Assembly: GCA_018857735.1 (NCBI GenBank)
Contig: JABMCL010000994.1
Span: 62,501 to 126,500 of the forward strand
Source: Alviniconcha marisindica
Taxonomy: Eukaryota; Mollusca; Gastropoda; Provannidae
Reading direction: 5' to 3'
DNA length: 64,000 bases
Part shown: piece after piece, positions 1 to 54,249 of the stretch
Numbering within the stretch: the stretch's first letter is position 1
How the letters are laid out: each line of letters opens with the position of its first letter
Notes under the pieces: generated by a model
The model's database searches: none
What the model was told of the DNA's origin: nothing
The model's input: only the letters and a program-made list of their open reading frames with translations
Program-made: the position numbers and the translations under genes

Positions 1-170
1 TGTGCGACAGCGAGATAAACGAAAGGGGTCTATTGTGAGGGACAAAGTCACAAGACAGTGTCCACTGATCACAACTTTTGAAGTGACAGGAGAGCCGAAG
101 CAGATTCGAACCGAGGTTCCTCTGCTTACCAGCTAGCCTACAGCCTTGCCGCTAGGCCAAACCGGCTCAC
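1..170 (-). mobile_element. tRNA-derived SINE, copy 1 (5' part)
   Basis: Read on the minus strand from 170: a GAGCCGGTTTGGCCTAGCGG A-box region, a B box GGTTCGAATCT at about 103-113, then the SINE body ending at the window edge. Matches the copies at 24.13-24.42 kb and 44.41-44.74 kb. Confidence 0.8.
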
Positions 171-243
171 ATGAATCTCGTAGCAAACAGCTCGAGTTAG
201 TACCCAGCGGCAAGCTAACGCCAGCGCAGAGAAGCTTACGCGA
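168..243 (+). repeat. Dispersed 75-bp repeat (also at 1474-1548)
   Basis: Two direct copies share ATGAATCTCGTA, CAAACAGCTCGAGTT, GTACCCAGCGGCAAGC and CGCAGAGAAGCTTAC with few changes. Confidence 0.7.
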
Positions 244-855
244 GGGAGGGGAGGGGGATGAGGCGTTATAAACTAGGACCATCAACCGCTTCACTGGCCG
301 CAAAAATATCACTTTGCCCTGTTAGAGTTTATAACCATCGCTTAGAACGGCGTAAATGGCTTTCTAACCGCTCTGTTAAACCGGATCCTGTAAACTATGC
401 TAGCACAAAGCCCTCCAACCCACTGCGCGGTTATAGTTATGTGCTCGATTTGAACTTACGACAGCTCCGCCACATCGAGGCCACGCTGCACAACATGCTG
501 TCGGTTACAACTGAAAGTGTAAAGCCTTCTATATTTAACTGTGACTGGAAACCCCCAGCATTTTCCTTCACGTCCGCTACAAAGTGACACCAAATGAATC
601 TCCATTCATAGACTGAAAAGTATCTGTTGCATAAAACCGCAAAGGGGTCGTTATTGGCATTGATATTAATAATAACAAACACCATAACAAATTTAATGGT
701 CATACATTTTCCGTAAGCAAAACAACAACAAAAGAAAGACTCGGGGGGGGGGGGGGGGGGGGGGGGGGACAAGGGGGGAAAACCCTGGCTCAAAACGCTT
801 TACAGTCTCCACACCAGTACATTATGAAATAGGAGAGAAATTATATATATATATA
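243..855. other. No gene seen
   Basis: A 109-codon plus-strand frame (258-587) has no recognisable motif or flanking splice sites. A run of about 26 G lies at 743-768. Treated as non-coding. Confidence 0.4.
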
Positions 856-965
856 TTTCAGGAGCTGTGTAAGAGTCGAGGTGGCCGTCCTGGGCTGTCC
901 GTCCTAACGAGCCTTCTGGCTTCCGTGGACGTAAAGATTTATTGAACCGTGCTTCGGCACTGGTC
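856..965 (+). repeat. SINE-like 3' segment, copy A
   Basis: Contains GGAGCTGTGTAAGAGTCGAGG and a GTGGACGTAAAG end. The same segment stands inverted at 45.0-45.12 kb. Its end resembles the tail of the tRNA-derived SINE (GTGGACGTTAAGC). Confidence 0.55.
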
Positions 966-1184
966 TCAACTTGTCCCTAATATGTCAGTCGACATCCGAG
1001 GACATTAAGCATCACTTCATCATAATCATCATCATCATCATCATCAGATATATATATAACGAAGTATAATAAAAGACGCATGTACAGCTCCGGCCAACCA
1101 ACAGAGTAGAAAAACTCTTTTGTCGATGGCAAATCATGAATAAACTCATTGATTACCAATTGATTCTTCCCAGCACTGGAAAGG

Positions 1185-1360
1185 AAAGCAACATAGTTCA
1201 ACCAAAAACAGATAAGTGATTTAGCTTCTCATCTCATTTTTCACCGTTTAACTGTTAAGTGTCATTTTGTAGCTTGACAAAGAGGATTACCCCGAAAATT
1301 TGTAGATTGTGTTTTTGCCCTAATAAATAGTGTTCTTTTGAACCTTTTATGTTTTTGGAT
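1185..1360 (+). repeat. Dispersed repeat, copy A (also at 10378-10592)
   Basis: About 180 bp shared in the same direction with 10378-10592, including GATTACCCCGAAAATTTG and the small palindrome GTTCTTTTGAAC. Ends near TTTGGATCA. Probably the tail of an unrecognised retroelement. Confidence 0.65.
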
Positions 1361-1630
1361 CATTGATTGCCTCAAAGAGCTCACGGCGTGGAAACCAAAA
1401 TGTCCAGTGGATTTATTCAGTCACGAAATTTACGATCTCTTCAGTCCGATTGTGCACGTGTACTTCTGGCGGCCATCATGAATCTCGTATCAAACAGCTC
1501 GAGTTTGTACCCAGCGGCAAGCAAAACCAGCGCAGAGAAGCTTACTCGTGTTTCTGTGTAGCCATCGGCTGCTTGTTATTCTGTGTGGCCACCGGTTATT
1601 CGTTTTTTGTTTTTGTTTATTGTTTATATT

Positions 1631-1633
<3 letters not shown>

Positions 1634-1718
<85 letters not shown>

Positions 1719-1745
1719 GGTGCGTGCGTGCGTGCGTGCGTGTAT
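1634..1745. repeat. (TG)n then (TGCG)n microsatellite
   Basis: About 42 TG units followed by a short GTGC run. Confidence 0.95.
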
Positions 1746-1782
1746 GTATGTGTGTTGTTGTTGTTGTTGCTGTTGTTTTTTG

Positions 1783-2223
1783 TGTGGCCAGGCTACTCGT
1801 GTCTCTCTGTTGCTACTCTTGCTTTGTATGGCCGGGCTACTCATGTTTCCGTGTGGTCAGTTACTTGTGTTTTCGTGTGACCAGGCTATCGTGATTATGT
1901 GTGGCCAGGCTACTCGTGTTTATATATGGCCAGGCTACTCGTGTTTGTGTATGGCCAGACTACTCATGTTTCCGTGTGGCCAGCTACTCGTGTTTATGTG
2001 TGGCCAGGCTACTCGTGTTTGGGTATGGCCAGGCGGCAATATCCACTTTTAGCCCCGTCGGTTCGCTGTCCTCAAATAGTTTGAGGATGCATGTGTGCGT
2101 GTGCTTGTATATGGCACTGGCATAGTACGGAATGAACTGATATGTGGATATGCCAACGTAGTGCATACTTCATGTTCATTCCGTCCACACACATACACGC
2201 ACGCACGCACGCACTCACACACA

Positions 2224-2266
<43 letters not shown>

Positions 2267-2272
2267 GCACAG

Positions 2273-2317
<45 letters not shown>

Positions 2318-2515
2318 TTTCATACTATTTGAGGACTTCGAACCGACGGGGCTAAAAGTGGACATTGCCGGCCAGACTACTCATGTTTCAGTGTGGCCAG
2401 CTACTCGTGTTTGCGTATGGCCAGCTACTCATGTTTCCATGTGGCCAGCTACTCATGTTTCCGCGTGGCCAGCTACTCGTGTTTCCGTGTGGCCAGGCTA
2501 CTCATGCTTCTTCTT
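1783..2515 (+). repeat. 24-bp minisatellite split by an inverted segment
   Basis: Units like GTGTGGCCAGCTACTCGTGT run over 1783-2035 and again over 2374-2515 in the same direction. Between them, 2035-2085 and 2323-2373 are inverted copies of each other around an ACGC/AC microsatellite. Confidence 0.8.
2190..2316. repeat. ACGC/AC compound microsatellite
   Basis: Loop of the small inverted repeat at 2035-2373. Confidence 0.9.
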
Positions 2516-2806
2516 GGCCACTAGTGACTCTCCACTGTTCGAAATAGTCATACCTTCTATGTCCTCCGTATTATGCACTGTTGCTGCTTTGTGAATAACT
2601 CTACACCTGTAATTTCTTCTTATTCTTTCGGTCAGCTTTTCTGTGTGCAAAGTCCACACATTCAGTTTGTACTGCAGATCAGTACTGCTAATATTAATGA
2701 TATTCGTTTGGCGCTAAATGTTGCTAGCATCATTCTAAGCGTGTGACTGTGAGATGTGCAAAAGAAAAATCGTACAAAATGTTAGTTCGTTTCCCACACA
2801 TCAGCG

Positions 2807-26011
<23,205 letters not shown>

Positions 26012-26029
26012 GGCACGATGGTCTTTTCA

Positions 26030-26600
26030 CTAACCCTTCCACTGCGAAATGATGTAAGTGTTGACTTTCACTGCAACACGGTGAGGAAATCTTTTGTCAG
26101 CGTTCACTGTAATATAAGGCGAAAGCATACGTAAGGGTCAGCTCTCACTACCGTGTGACATGATGTAAGGGTCAATTTTCGCTGCAGTGTTGTGACTAAC
26201 AGGATGTAAGAGTCAGCTGTTACTGAAATATACAGACTAACAGGATGTAAGGGTCAGCTGTCGCTGAAATATTGTGACTAACAAGATGTAAGTGTCAGCT
26301 GTCACGGAACCAAAGTATGACAGGATGTAAGGGTCACCTGTAACTGCCACACCGTATGAAAGGATTAAAGGCTGCTTTCACTGCAATATTGTGACTAACA
26401 GGATGCAAAGGTTGTCTGTCACTGTGACAGGGTGTAAGGGTCAGCTTTCACTGTTATATTGTGGATATAAGAATCAGTTGTCACTGTACCACCGTGTGAC
26501 ATGGTGTAAGGGGTCAGCTGTCATTTACTACCGTGTGATAGGGTGTAAAGGTCGATACAATTCCGTGTGAAAAATGTAAGGATCAGCTGTCACAATGAGA
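26030..26600. repeat. Degenerate ~50-bp repeat upstream of the chitin synthase start
   Basis: About 10-11 units with GATGTAAGGGTCAGCTGTCA and a following TGTGACTAACA. On minus several read ATTGCAG or AACAG followed by TGAAAG, like the sequence just before exon 1 (TTGCAG|TGAAAG). Confidence 0.7.
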
Positions 26601-26692
26601 AATGAAAGCAATTAAACATCGATTTCATTTCACTCTGAAAACTAGACATAATCATTTTCATTCTAAAAATGTTCTTATGTCAGCCTGTAAAG

Positions 26693-26701
26693 CCCCCCCC
26701 C

Positions 26702-26759
<58 letters not shown>

Positions 26760-26786
26760 TTTTTTTTTGGGGGGGGGGGGGGGGGT
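26693..26786. repeat. Poly-C / poly-T / poly-G tract
   Basis: About 63 C (one T near the start), 9 T, then about 16 G. The C and G runs could pair as a hairpin or form G-quadruplexes on either strand. Length in the assembly may be unreliable. Confidence 0.9.
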
Positions 26787-28554
26787 CGTTGAACTCTAAA
26801 GAAAATGTCAATTGACGCGGCTTAGAATACTTTTGGTGGCCATTGGACTTGTAAAAGGGCGGCAATTCCACCTAAGTACGCTAACTACTGTCTTAAGCCC
26901 AGGGTATGTTTTGTTACATTATTTCATCCCTTGCTTGCACTAATCTACTGAATGAAGACTGAACGAAGGTAGTTGAACTACCTGTGGCAGGACTCTGACC
27001 GAGCTGTTCACTGCTTAGAATCTTTAAGGCGGTGGCCTGCAAAAGGAACATGTGTATAAATCATAAAGACTATGTCTGCTACTTAGTGTTAGTTAGTAAT
27101 TGGATTTCAACATCACGTCAACCACACAGGGGCACTTCAGGCCGATTCTCACATTCAAAATTCTTCTTTACCGGTTCCAGACATTAGTAACCAACTCGCA
27201 AGTAAACAGCTGGCTCACATTTCTGGACACAACACGGTTCTGGACACGACCCAGTCAACAGAAAATACAACCTTGTCAAAAGAGTCAATAATACGGATAT
27301 CTCTCAATAACTTATGTACTACTGTCAGAAACTTTTCAGACAAGTTCTGCATGACATATTCAGCATAAAATCAAAACACAGGTAAATGTCAAATTCACTG
27401 CCTGATGAAAACTATCTACACAATCTATTAATATCCTCAGCCAGTTGTAAATGTTTTGACACGTTCTGTAGGTTCCCAACACTGAAACCTGCATCAATTG
27501 CTTGTAACGACGATATGGATGACCTATTTTATTCCACGGCCCCATACCTGTGCTACCCAAACCTAACGCAAAGATAAAAAGACGATTCAGTCAAGGAGGA
27601 AAGGGTGATTATGTTTTATGTGTTGTGTTTACTGCTGCCAAATGAATTTCCTCTATAAAGCTGTATTGTATTACAATTCTAGTGAAAGTCAATGATGGTT
27701 CCTTTACACTAAATATTGTGTGAGGAGTGTTGCGATACTTGTTGTGTATGATATGCATATGAACATAAGTGTAAATACGTAAAATAATTGTTTTATATAA
27801 CCAAAATTAAAAACCAGATGCTCATAATGTACCCTACCTGTATGAAGAAAAACACAATCTCCTTCGCAGGCCGACATAATGTGCTTTATATCTTCCTTTT
27901 ATATCGAGCATGAATCGCACATACATCTGTCACATGATAATGTACGTCACGTGCTGTCTGATGGACTAACGATAGGCATATATACAATTTATTTTTATAT
28001 CAAAAGATCGATGTTTGAAAGTAACCAACGTTGCTTTCCGCGCTATTCTGAACAAGTTCAGAACCCATGCTCGCCCTCTGAGGCATGTTTCGCGAGCTCA
28101 TTGTCGACTTTGAGAGTCCAGATCTTCTTTGAACGGAGGCGAGGCATGACATTTGCCACGCGGCAGGGCCTAACCGCCGTGTCATCGGGTAAAGCTTTGT
28201 AAACGTTCTCTTTTCACCAGCCAAACTGGGGCAAACGCAGATAAAAAGGTAGGTGCAAATCGCTTCTCTTCCGGTGTTAGCAATGGGAATCTCGTCCTCT
28301 TCCGCGTGCGTAGCCCGATTGGGGAGAGGTTTTGTTCCATGGTCCCCATGTTTAAAAAGTTCAGTCAAAATAGAAGCTTATTACCTGTATTTACAGCTTG
28401 TTGAAGTCAGATAATTACAGTTCGAGAAACGATTAGAGACTGACTGGTGCTGCACTGATGGGACTTGGTGTTTTTCTGTCTTTCCAACCCAGCTTATATT
28501 GCACAAACGAAGCCCAAATCTCGGCGACTTACAGTACTGTCAAACCAACAGAGT

Positions 28555-29095
28555 TTGTGTTTCAGTGTGTGTCAGTCTCACTTTGCTTTGTATGAATAAG
28601 TATGAGTAGTAATGTATTATTATGCTATTGATTGTTGTGTGGGTATTTATGCATCCCATGCCTTCCTTCCTTTAATCAAATGACAAAGCGGTTTGAGTCG
28701 CCGAACGCCCACTATAAATTCCATGTGTGTGGGCGCGTGCACGGAAACTAGTGAACTTGAGCGTGTGTCAGGTTAAACACCCATCCTAATTTACACACAT
28801 ACAGTCTACGTGTGCGTGTGTGTGTGTGTGTGTGCGTGTGTGTGTGTGGGGGGGGGTGCGTGCGTGCGTGCGCGCGCGCGCGCGTACCGGCGACTGTGAG
28901 TGCGAGGGTGTTGTGTTTCAGTGTGTGTCAGTTTCACTTTGCTTTGTATGACTAAGTATGTGCAGTAATGTATTATTATGCTATTGATTGTTATGTGAGT
29001 ATTCCATGCCTTTGTTTAATTAAATGACAAAGCGCTTTGAGTTGCCGAACGCGCAATATAAATTCCATATTATTATTATTCATATTAATTAGGCT
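28555..29095 (+). repeat. Two direct LINE 3'-tail copies, about 150 bp each
   Basis: 28555-28725 and 28912-29075 share CAGTGTGTGTCAGT, CTTTGCTTTGTATGA, TGTATTATTATGCTATTGAT and ATGACAAAGCG, separated by a GT/GTGC tract. The second ends in ATTATTATTATT, as LINE tails here do. Confidence 0.6.
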
Positions 29096-29832
29096 ATATA
29101 ATCATATTATAGCTCAAACATCGGGCAGAGTTTGACATTTCAGTTTAATTTGAGATGCCGCAGTGAGGAATAAGTGACGAACCTCATCAGAGAGATAGTT
29201 TTTTTCTTTTTTTTTTTTCTTTCCCTTCCTTCCCTGTTTTATCGACTCTGTGCACGCGTCAAACAGTGTTATGGAATGATTGTCTGCTGTTGTCGCCATT
29301 ATCAGTTTGCTGCAGTTTGCTGCTGTTGTGGACTGCTGTGGTGCGTTCACCATTAGGCTTGTCGGTAGTCCGTCGTTTTGATTTGTTAGGTCAAGCCAAG
29401 TACTTCTTTATTCCACATAAAGGAACAACCAAAACAAAACAAAACAAACAACAACAAAGCAACAACATGAATAAATAAAAAATAAAAAATAAAATCAAAT
29501 AAAAACAAAAAGAGAGAATGACCATATATATATATATATAAATGATTCAAAAGTGTACAGAGCGAAACAACAGACAGGCAATATTGAAATTATAAGCATT
29601 ATTAGACAGAATAATATTGGTTATAGAAATGCGCTGTAAAATAAGCTGACGTTCCACAGAATTCCTGGCTTTTATTCGACCAGTGGTTACACGGCAGTGA
29701 TCTTTTCCGCCCATCTTGTCGCCGTGAGATGCGAGATTTTCACTACCACTAGTACCAGGGAAATACAGCTATGCACTCGGCCAGGAACCCAGCTGACGCG
29801 TTCCCCCTTACTTCCTCCCAACGCCAGTCCGT

Positions 29833-29844
29833 TGCGCATGCGCG
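29833..29844. promoter_or_regulatory. NRF-1-like palindrome between the divergent genes
   Basis: TGCGCATGCGCG fits the NRF-1 consensus YGCGCAYGCGCR exactly. It lies in a relatively GC-rich, repeat-poor stretch (29.7-29.9 kb) between the chitin synthase and chitinase starts. A 12-bp match alone is weak evidence. Confidence 0.25.
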
Positions 29845-30161
29845 AAGATTTAAGTGAAAAGGGTCTATTAAGCACCCTTTCAGATTGACAGCAATAATTT
29901 GGAGCCACTTAGTGCTTTTCTTCACATCAGTCTCACCTTGTGCTCTCTTCACCCCAAAGTTAACAGAAAATTATTAGAGTAAATAAAGAAATACCAACGA
30001 GTTCAATGGGAAGTAAGCAAGAAAAATGTGTGACCTTGTTCCGGCACATTTTGAAACCCCGGCACGTTTGGTCAGCAAAAATGTGCCCATAGGTTCAATT
30101 GCTACACGATTTGTCACTCCTTCGCCAGTGACATTTTAATCTGTCTTTCCTCTTCGCTCGA

Positions 30162-30173
30162 TGTGTGTGTGTG

Positions 30174-30205
<32 letters not shown>

Positions 30206-30208
30206 TGC

Positions 30209-30257
<49 letters not shown>

Positions 30258-30298
30258 TGTGTGTGTGTGTGTGTGTGGGTGGGTGGGTGGGTGGGTGT
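30162..30298. repeat. GT/GTGC/GTGG compound microsatellite
   Basis: Four different tetranucleotide or dinucleotide blocks in series. Confidence 0.9.
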
Positions 30299-30429
30299 GG
30301 GTGTTTTTTATTATCCACGCGTCAAACAGTGTTAAACTGAAATTATGTATTGCTTTGAGTAGAATACAAGGCTAATGCTTCTTATAGCTTTATGAGCTGT
30401 GTCAAATATGATTATTTAGAGACTGAGTG

Positions 30430-30715
30430 GTCGTGTGTTGTCAACAAACAGGGAGTTGATTAGCGCTCGAAATACGTACAACAACAAAGATCTGAGTCGC
30501 CCAAGGTAACTCTCATTTGAGGATGTACCCCTGACGGAGTTAATGTATCTTGTATTTACACGCATGCCAGGTGAGAGTGAGAATGTACCCTTGGTGGAGT
30601 TTATGTACCTTGTATTTACACGCATGCGGGTGAGAGTGACAGTAGACGGCTCAGATTTTTGTTGCTGTGTTACGTATTTCGAATGCTAATTAACTCCCTT
30701 GTTTGTTGATTCTGC
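30430..30715. mobile_element. Foldback (MITE-like) element, copy 1
   Basis: Ends are inverted: GGGAGTTGATTAGCGCTCGA with AAATACG at the left, and its complement (CGAATGCTAATTAACTCCC) at the right. Two internal tandem units contain ATGTACCTTGTATTTACACG. No transposase. Confidence 0.75.
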
Positions 30716-31049
30716 ACGAGCGCTCTGGGGTTCGTTCTGTTTCAGATTTTTGGTCGGGTGTTGTGTATGCCCTGTAGATATTTTTGGAATGATTGTTATG
30801 GTTTGATGAAGTTGAAGGTAAAGGTGGGTGTGATGACTGGTTTGTTTTTGTTTGTGTGTTTGTTTTTCGGTTTGTTTGTTTGTTTTTCGGTTTGTTTGTT
30901 TGTTTGTCAGTATATTTCATTGTACAGCTCATAGTAACTTCGTAGCATAAAATGCGCCTTGGTTTTGGGTATTAGTAACGAATATTTTCCCAGTTTTTCT
31001 CAGGCCATGTAGACATTGTGGTCGAACTTATTTTGCTCATCACTCCTGA

Positions 31050-31759
<710 letters not shown>

Positions 31760-31764
31760 GTCAC

Positions 31765-32985
31765 CTATTTGGAGACACAAAACCTTTTCCATCCACTTCA
31801 ATCAGGCTTCCGCCGTAAGCACTCTTGCAATACCGCACTTGCACGGTTGACATATTCGTGGCTTTCAGCTATAAATAGATCAGGCCTGTCCGGAGATGTC
31901 TGTTTGACTTAAAAAAGCATTCGATCTTGATGATCACAGAATCTTACTCGCAAAGCTTTCGGTCTATTTAAACAGTTCAAACTCATTGCCTTTTTTCTGT
32001 TCATATCTTAAAAATAGAGTACAACGTGTCTTTATTCGTGGCTCCTATGGTGTACCACAAGGGTCAGTCTTGGGACCTGTACTCTTCTGCATCTATATTA
32101 ATGATCTGCTTCTGCATATGCCATTAATTCTGCAGAATGCAGAATGTCATATGCTCGCGGATGACACAACACTTCATACAACAGGAAAAAACGTCGTGCA
32201 AATTCAAAAGACGCTACAGCTTTGTCTTGGTAGTATTTCAGTGTGGTGCAACGTTAATCACATGCTCATTAATCCTGTAAAAACAAAGTCAATGATAATT
32301 ACTACACGACAAAAACACCAGCTCAGACTTGTCACTGAGACTGTCATTGGATGGTCAGAATATTGAACATGTAACTGAACATCGGCTACTAGGTCTCATT
32401 GTCGACAACAAATTCCGAGGGCAGGCCTAGATTGAAAACATATGCAAAAGCATGTAAAAAAAAAAAAAAAAAAAAAAAAAAGCTGTTTCTTCTTTCTCAA
32501 CTGCAACATATCAACATCCATACCAGAAAACTCTTCTACAACGCTCACATAACACCTCACATCGATTATGCGTCAGTAGTGTGGGTGGCTGTGGCGAAGT
32601 ACACTTAAAACAATTGAACTCCCTACATCGAAGGGCAGGCAAATGAATCCTTCTTGATCCTTCCCTATCTACAGAGCAAAAGATGAGTGCACTTGGAATT
32701 TAAACCTACTACAACAGCTCGCTTACAATAAAGGAATATTTATGCATAAAGTTCTTAATAATAATTCCCCAAATTACCTGGCACAACTCTTTATTAGTCA
32801 CCAATCCCACTACACTAACTCCAGGAATAACCTCTACGTACCAAGGCCAAGGCTTGGCTTATTTAAAACTAGCATATCCTTCGCTGGAGCGTCCCTCTGG
32901 AACTCCCTGCCTCACAATATAAAATCATGTATTTATCTTCCTTGTTTCAAACGTAACCTGCAAAAAATATATGTCTGAGAATAAC
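31765..32985 (+). mobile_element. Jockey/CR1-type LINE, reverse transcriptase fragment
   Basis: Starts after a (CT)n tract. Visible in broken frames: YGVPQGSVLGPVLFCIYIND, LADDTTLHTTG (ADD in place of the usual FADD), a thumb region, and an end LWNSLPHNIKS. Carries an A-run and frameshifts, so it is dead. Confidence 0.88.
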
Positions 32986-33268
32986 CTCTCGTCAAATTTG
33001 GACGGATTTGTTTGAATCACACGTTTACCTAAAAATGTGAGTGTTGTATACATATATACCCATGAAAGTAATTTCATTCTGATGTTTCTGCACATTTGTA
33101 GGAACTGTGAAACTGCATTAATCAGTTGCTTAATCGTGCTTATGATATTTGTTCGTGGTATTGTCGTGTTTATTTGTGTTTGTAGTATAGCAAGGACTGG
33201 CTGTTAGATAGGTCCAAATGGACCTAACGCTACTATTCTTGAGTATTAAAGTTTTCGTAGTCTCTCTC

Positions 33269-33385
<117 letters not shown>

Positions 33386-33837
33386 GGCATAATGATCAAT
33401 TTTGCAATGTTTTTGCAAATTTGATTTTCCTATTAGTATTTGTCATGGTTTCCTTAACAATTCCATCCAAACCGGTAGACCTAGCCTGGGTTGTTGTTTT
33501 TGTAGTTGGTATTTGTTTATTTGTTTTTCTAATTTAATTCTCTTTTATTGCCTGTGGTATGTCCAAAAATCTATTTGGTGTGACTGTTTCATCGTTGTTA
33601 TTGAAATTTTATTTTGCATGCTTGTAGCTCAGTCATCTGATATACCTTGCATGGTTGACTGAGCGTTAAAAACCAATGATCCATCTCCCTAGCATGTCAT
33701 GGACAGTCATTTGATTACCACATATCTGAGTTATGAGACGAAATGGAGACTATAATTTTTAACACGTTCGGTGAGCCGGTGAACAGTGATTCTTCTTCTA
33801 TTGCGAATAATTAATTAAAAATAATAATGAATATTTA

Positions 33838-34075
33838 GGTATTGTGGACCAGTACCAGCGATACCAGAATGGCTATGGTACGAGAGTTTGTAGTCAATTC
33901 CTTTTGAAACTGGAAATCAGCGCAAGGCCTCAGGAAGAGGAGAAACAGTCACATAATGCAGAAGACTGAAAACGAGACGGGCTGCGTTATTTTGAATTAT
34001 TTGGAGCTTTTCAAGATGATTCTTTGGAAGCCCCGCTAGAAGGGAGTTACAATGGTCTAGACATGAAATGGAAAA
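33838..34075 (-). mobile_element. LINE C-terminal fragment
   Basis: Minus strand, broken frame: a DHCNSLLAG-like stretch, then NNAARLV-like residues, as in the other CR1/L2 copies. It lies just upstream of the chitinase first exon. Confidence 0.5.
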
Positions 34076-34468
34076 AAAACGAACAGATGATTTTTTTTGC
34101 TACAATCATTACTGTGATTCTTCTGCCACTATCCTTATGCAATATATGTGCGTATCAATGCCATCGTCTGGTGGTCATTCTCTTATTGAAAGGTGGACAT
34201 GGAATTTTAACGTGCGCTACGATCTTTACATCTGAACGATACAATATTAAGCAACGACTCACATACAAGACATTTAGGTGAAATAAAAAGCAAGATTAAC
34301 TTAACTTGACACTATTAATATTACAATTTTAGTGAAAGTAAGCAATAGTCAATACCAATATACTATTTCCCTAACAGTTTTGAATGTTGCGTAATATATA
34401 TAAAGTCTTTAAAGTTTAAATTGCATCTTTTTGCCTTGTATTTTCTCTGGCAGGACTGGCAAGCTCAG

Positions 34469-52578
<18,110 letters not shown>

Positions 52579-53038
52579 CATTCTCAGTTTGTCAGCACAA
52601 TGATGGGCTTTCTGAGGACATGTACTACATTTTAGTATAAACAGGCAGTCCTGTCAGACCAGTATGATTGGGAGAAAGTTGGCAAACAGAAATGTTTTAT
52701 GCCCATTTCTACAGTTTTATTTTATTTTATTTTTATTTTTAATCTGAAGGAATAACAATTCATTTACTGCCAATAATCCAGTGAAAGCTCTGTACTTCTC
52801 ACACTGACTGCAATTGATATTACTTGAAAAAATGCTTTCAAACGGGGATTTAAAAAAAAACCTATATATATATATAAAAAAGCAAGAGAGAGAAGAGAGA
52901 GATGGGTGGGGGGGATGATTTTGCTGTTGTTCTTGTTTTTCTGACGTGACATCAGTGTATTGCTGTATTGGTATTGGTTTGTGCCCAAAGAAAACTGTTT
53001 TTAATTTAATTTTATTTATAAACCAGATTAATTTTTTT

Positions 53039-53044
53039 AATAAA
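53039..53044 (+). terminator. Chitinase polyadenylation signal (AATAAA)
   Basis: AATAAA about 460 bp after the chitinase stop. A second AATAAA at 53068-53073 may serve instead. Confidence 0.55.
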
Positions 53045-53102
53045 GTGAAATGACATCTGTTGATCAAAATAAATTTACACACTTTTAAGAAGAGAAAAAT
53101 AC

Positions 53103-53108
53103 TTTATT
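53103..53108 (-). terminator. Polyadenylation signal of the minus-strand acidic gene
   Basis: AATAAA on the minus strand (TTTATT on plus). It is the first such signal seen when approaching the chitinase 3' end from the gene at 55.7-58.4 kb, implying a 3' UTR of about 2.6 kb. Confidence 0.45.
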
Positions 53109-54202
53109 CACAAAAAATATATACATATATGTAGTTCAAACACAAAAGCCATGCAGCAACAGTTAAAAGTATTAAAAATGAGAATGGAGACAAAAAAGCC
53201 CACTCTCTTAGTGGTTTTCATCTTGGTACTTACCAATGCTGGTACAGGGCAAATTTAAGTGAGTTGTATGGCCTAGATTTATTAATTACTATCATTGGTT
53301 TAAAACTGTGAGATAGTGGACAGGCAGTATCCAGGAGTAAAATAAAAACACAAGTCACTGAAGGGGAACCAAACCAAGGACTGGAATGGAAAAATTGGAA
53401 TAAAGAATAATTATGCTCACAACAGTTTTTCTGTCAATTTCTGGTCTGTTATGTTCAGAATGGAATATTGAAACTCACATCAACTGCAGACGCTAGTTTT
53501 ACTGTGATGTCATTTAAGCCAGATGAGAAAACCTGCAAACACAAATATTCTTATAAAGCGTTTTTCTCTAAGTCTAACTCACTACGCTCACTACTCATGA
53601 CAAACAAAAGCGTTTACCTACATTTCAACAAACAGAACCTTTCTACCATAAAGATATCTTGACACTCAAGTGTGGAAGACAGAAATCACTTGCAAAAGTG
53701 CTATTGATTCAACTGAAACTGTTGGGCTCAAAATGATCTTCACATACAAAATCGGCCCACTTCTACAGACATTTGTCAACTTTCCTTGGAACTGATCCAT
53801 TCTTTCGCTTATCAAAGCCACTTCTGCAAGGTCTTTTGATCTTTGGTGTTTGGTATTCCCCATAATGTTTGGCTAAGAACATTAACAAATGTTTTCTTGA
53901 TCTTGCTTCGCTCATGAAAACAATTGGAAGCTTTGCATTGACATATTTACTGGCACAGCGTCTGTGATGTCAGAGGCCAACATTTTTCTGATATCATCAG
54001 AAAAGAGAGAACCAACATGGCTGCACCCTGAAGAGCTCAAAGCTGAGACAATAAAGTACTTCTGTTGCATAACAATACTGATAAAATTAGAATAACCATA
54101 TGAGCTATGGAACCTGCAAATAAAAATATTTCTGGATTTGTACTTTTTGAGGCCTGTTTGTGTCCTTGGTTCATTTTATCTTCCCCATAAGGCTGAATGT
54201 TG

Positions 54203-54249
<47 letters not shown>

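Noticed and set aside
103..167. Functional tRNA gene
   Set aside because: A and B boxes are present but the cloverleaf is not complete and a SINE body follows; two other copies in the window show it is a dispersed repeat.
28000..28368. Minus-strand frame with KKIWTLKV, considered as an extra N-terminal chitin synthase exon
   Set aside because: Resemblance to MKKIWK of exon 1 is six residues only, and no splice sites give a compatible phase.
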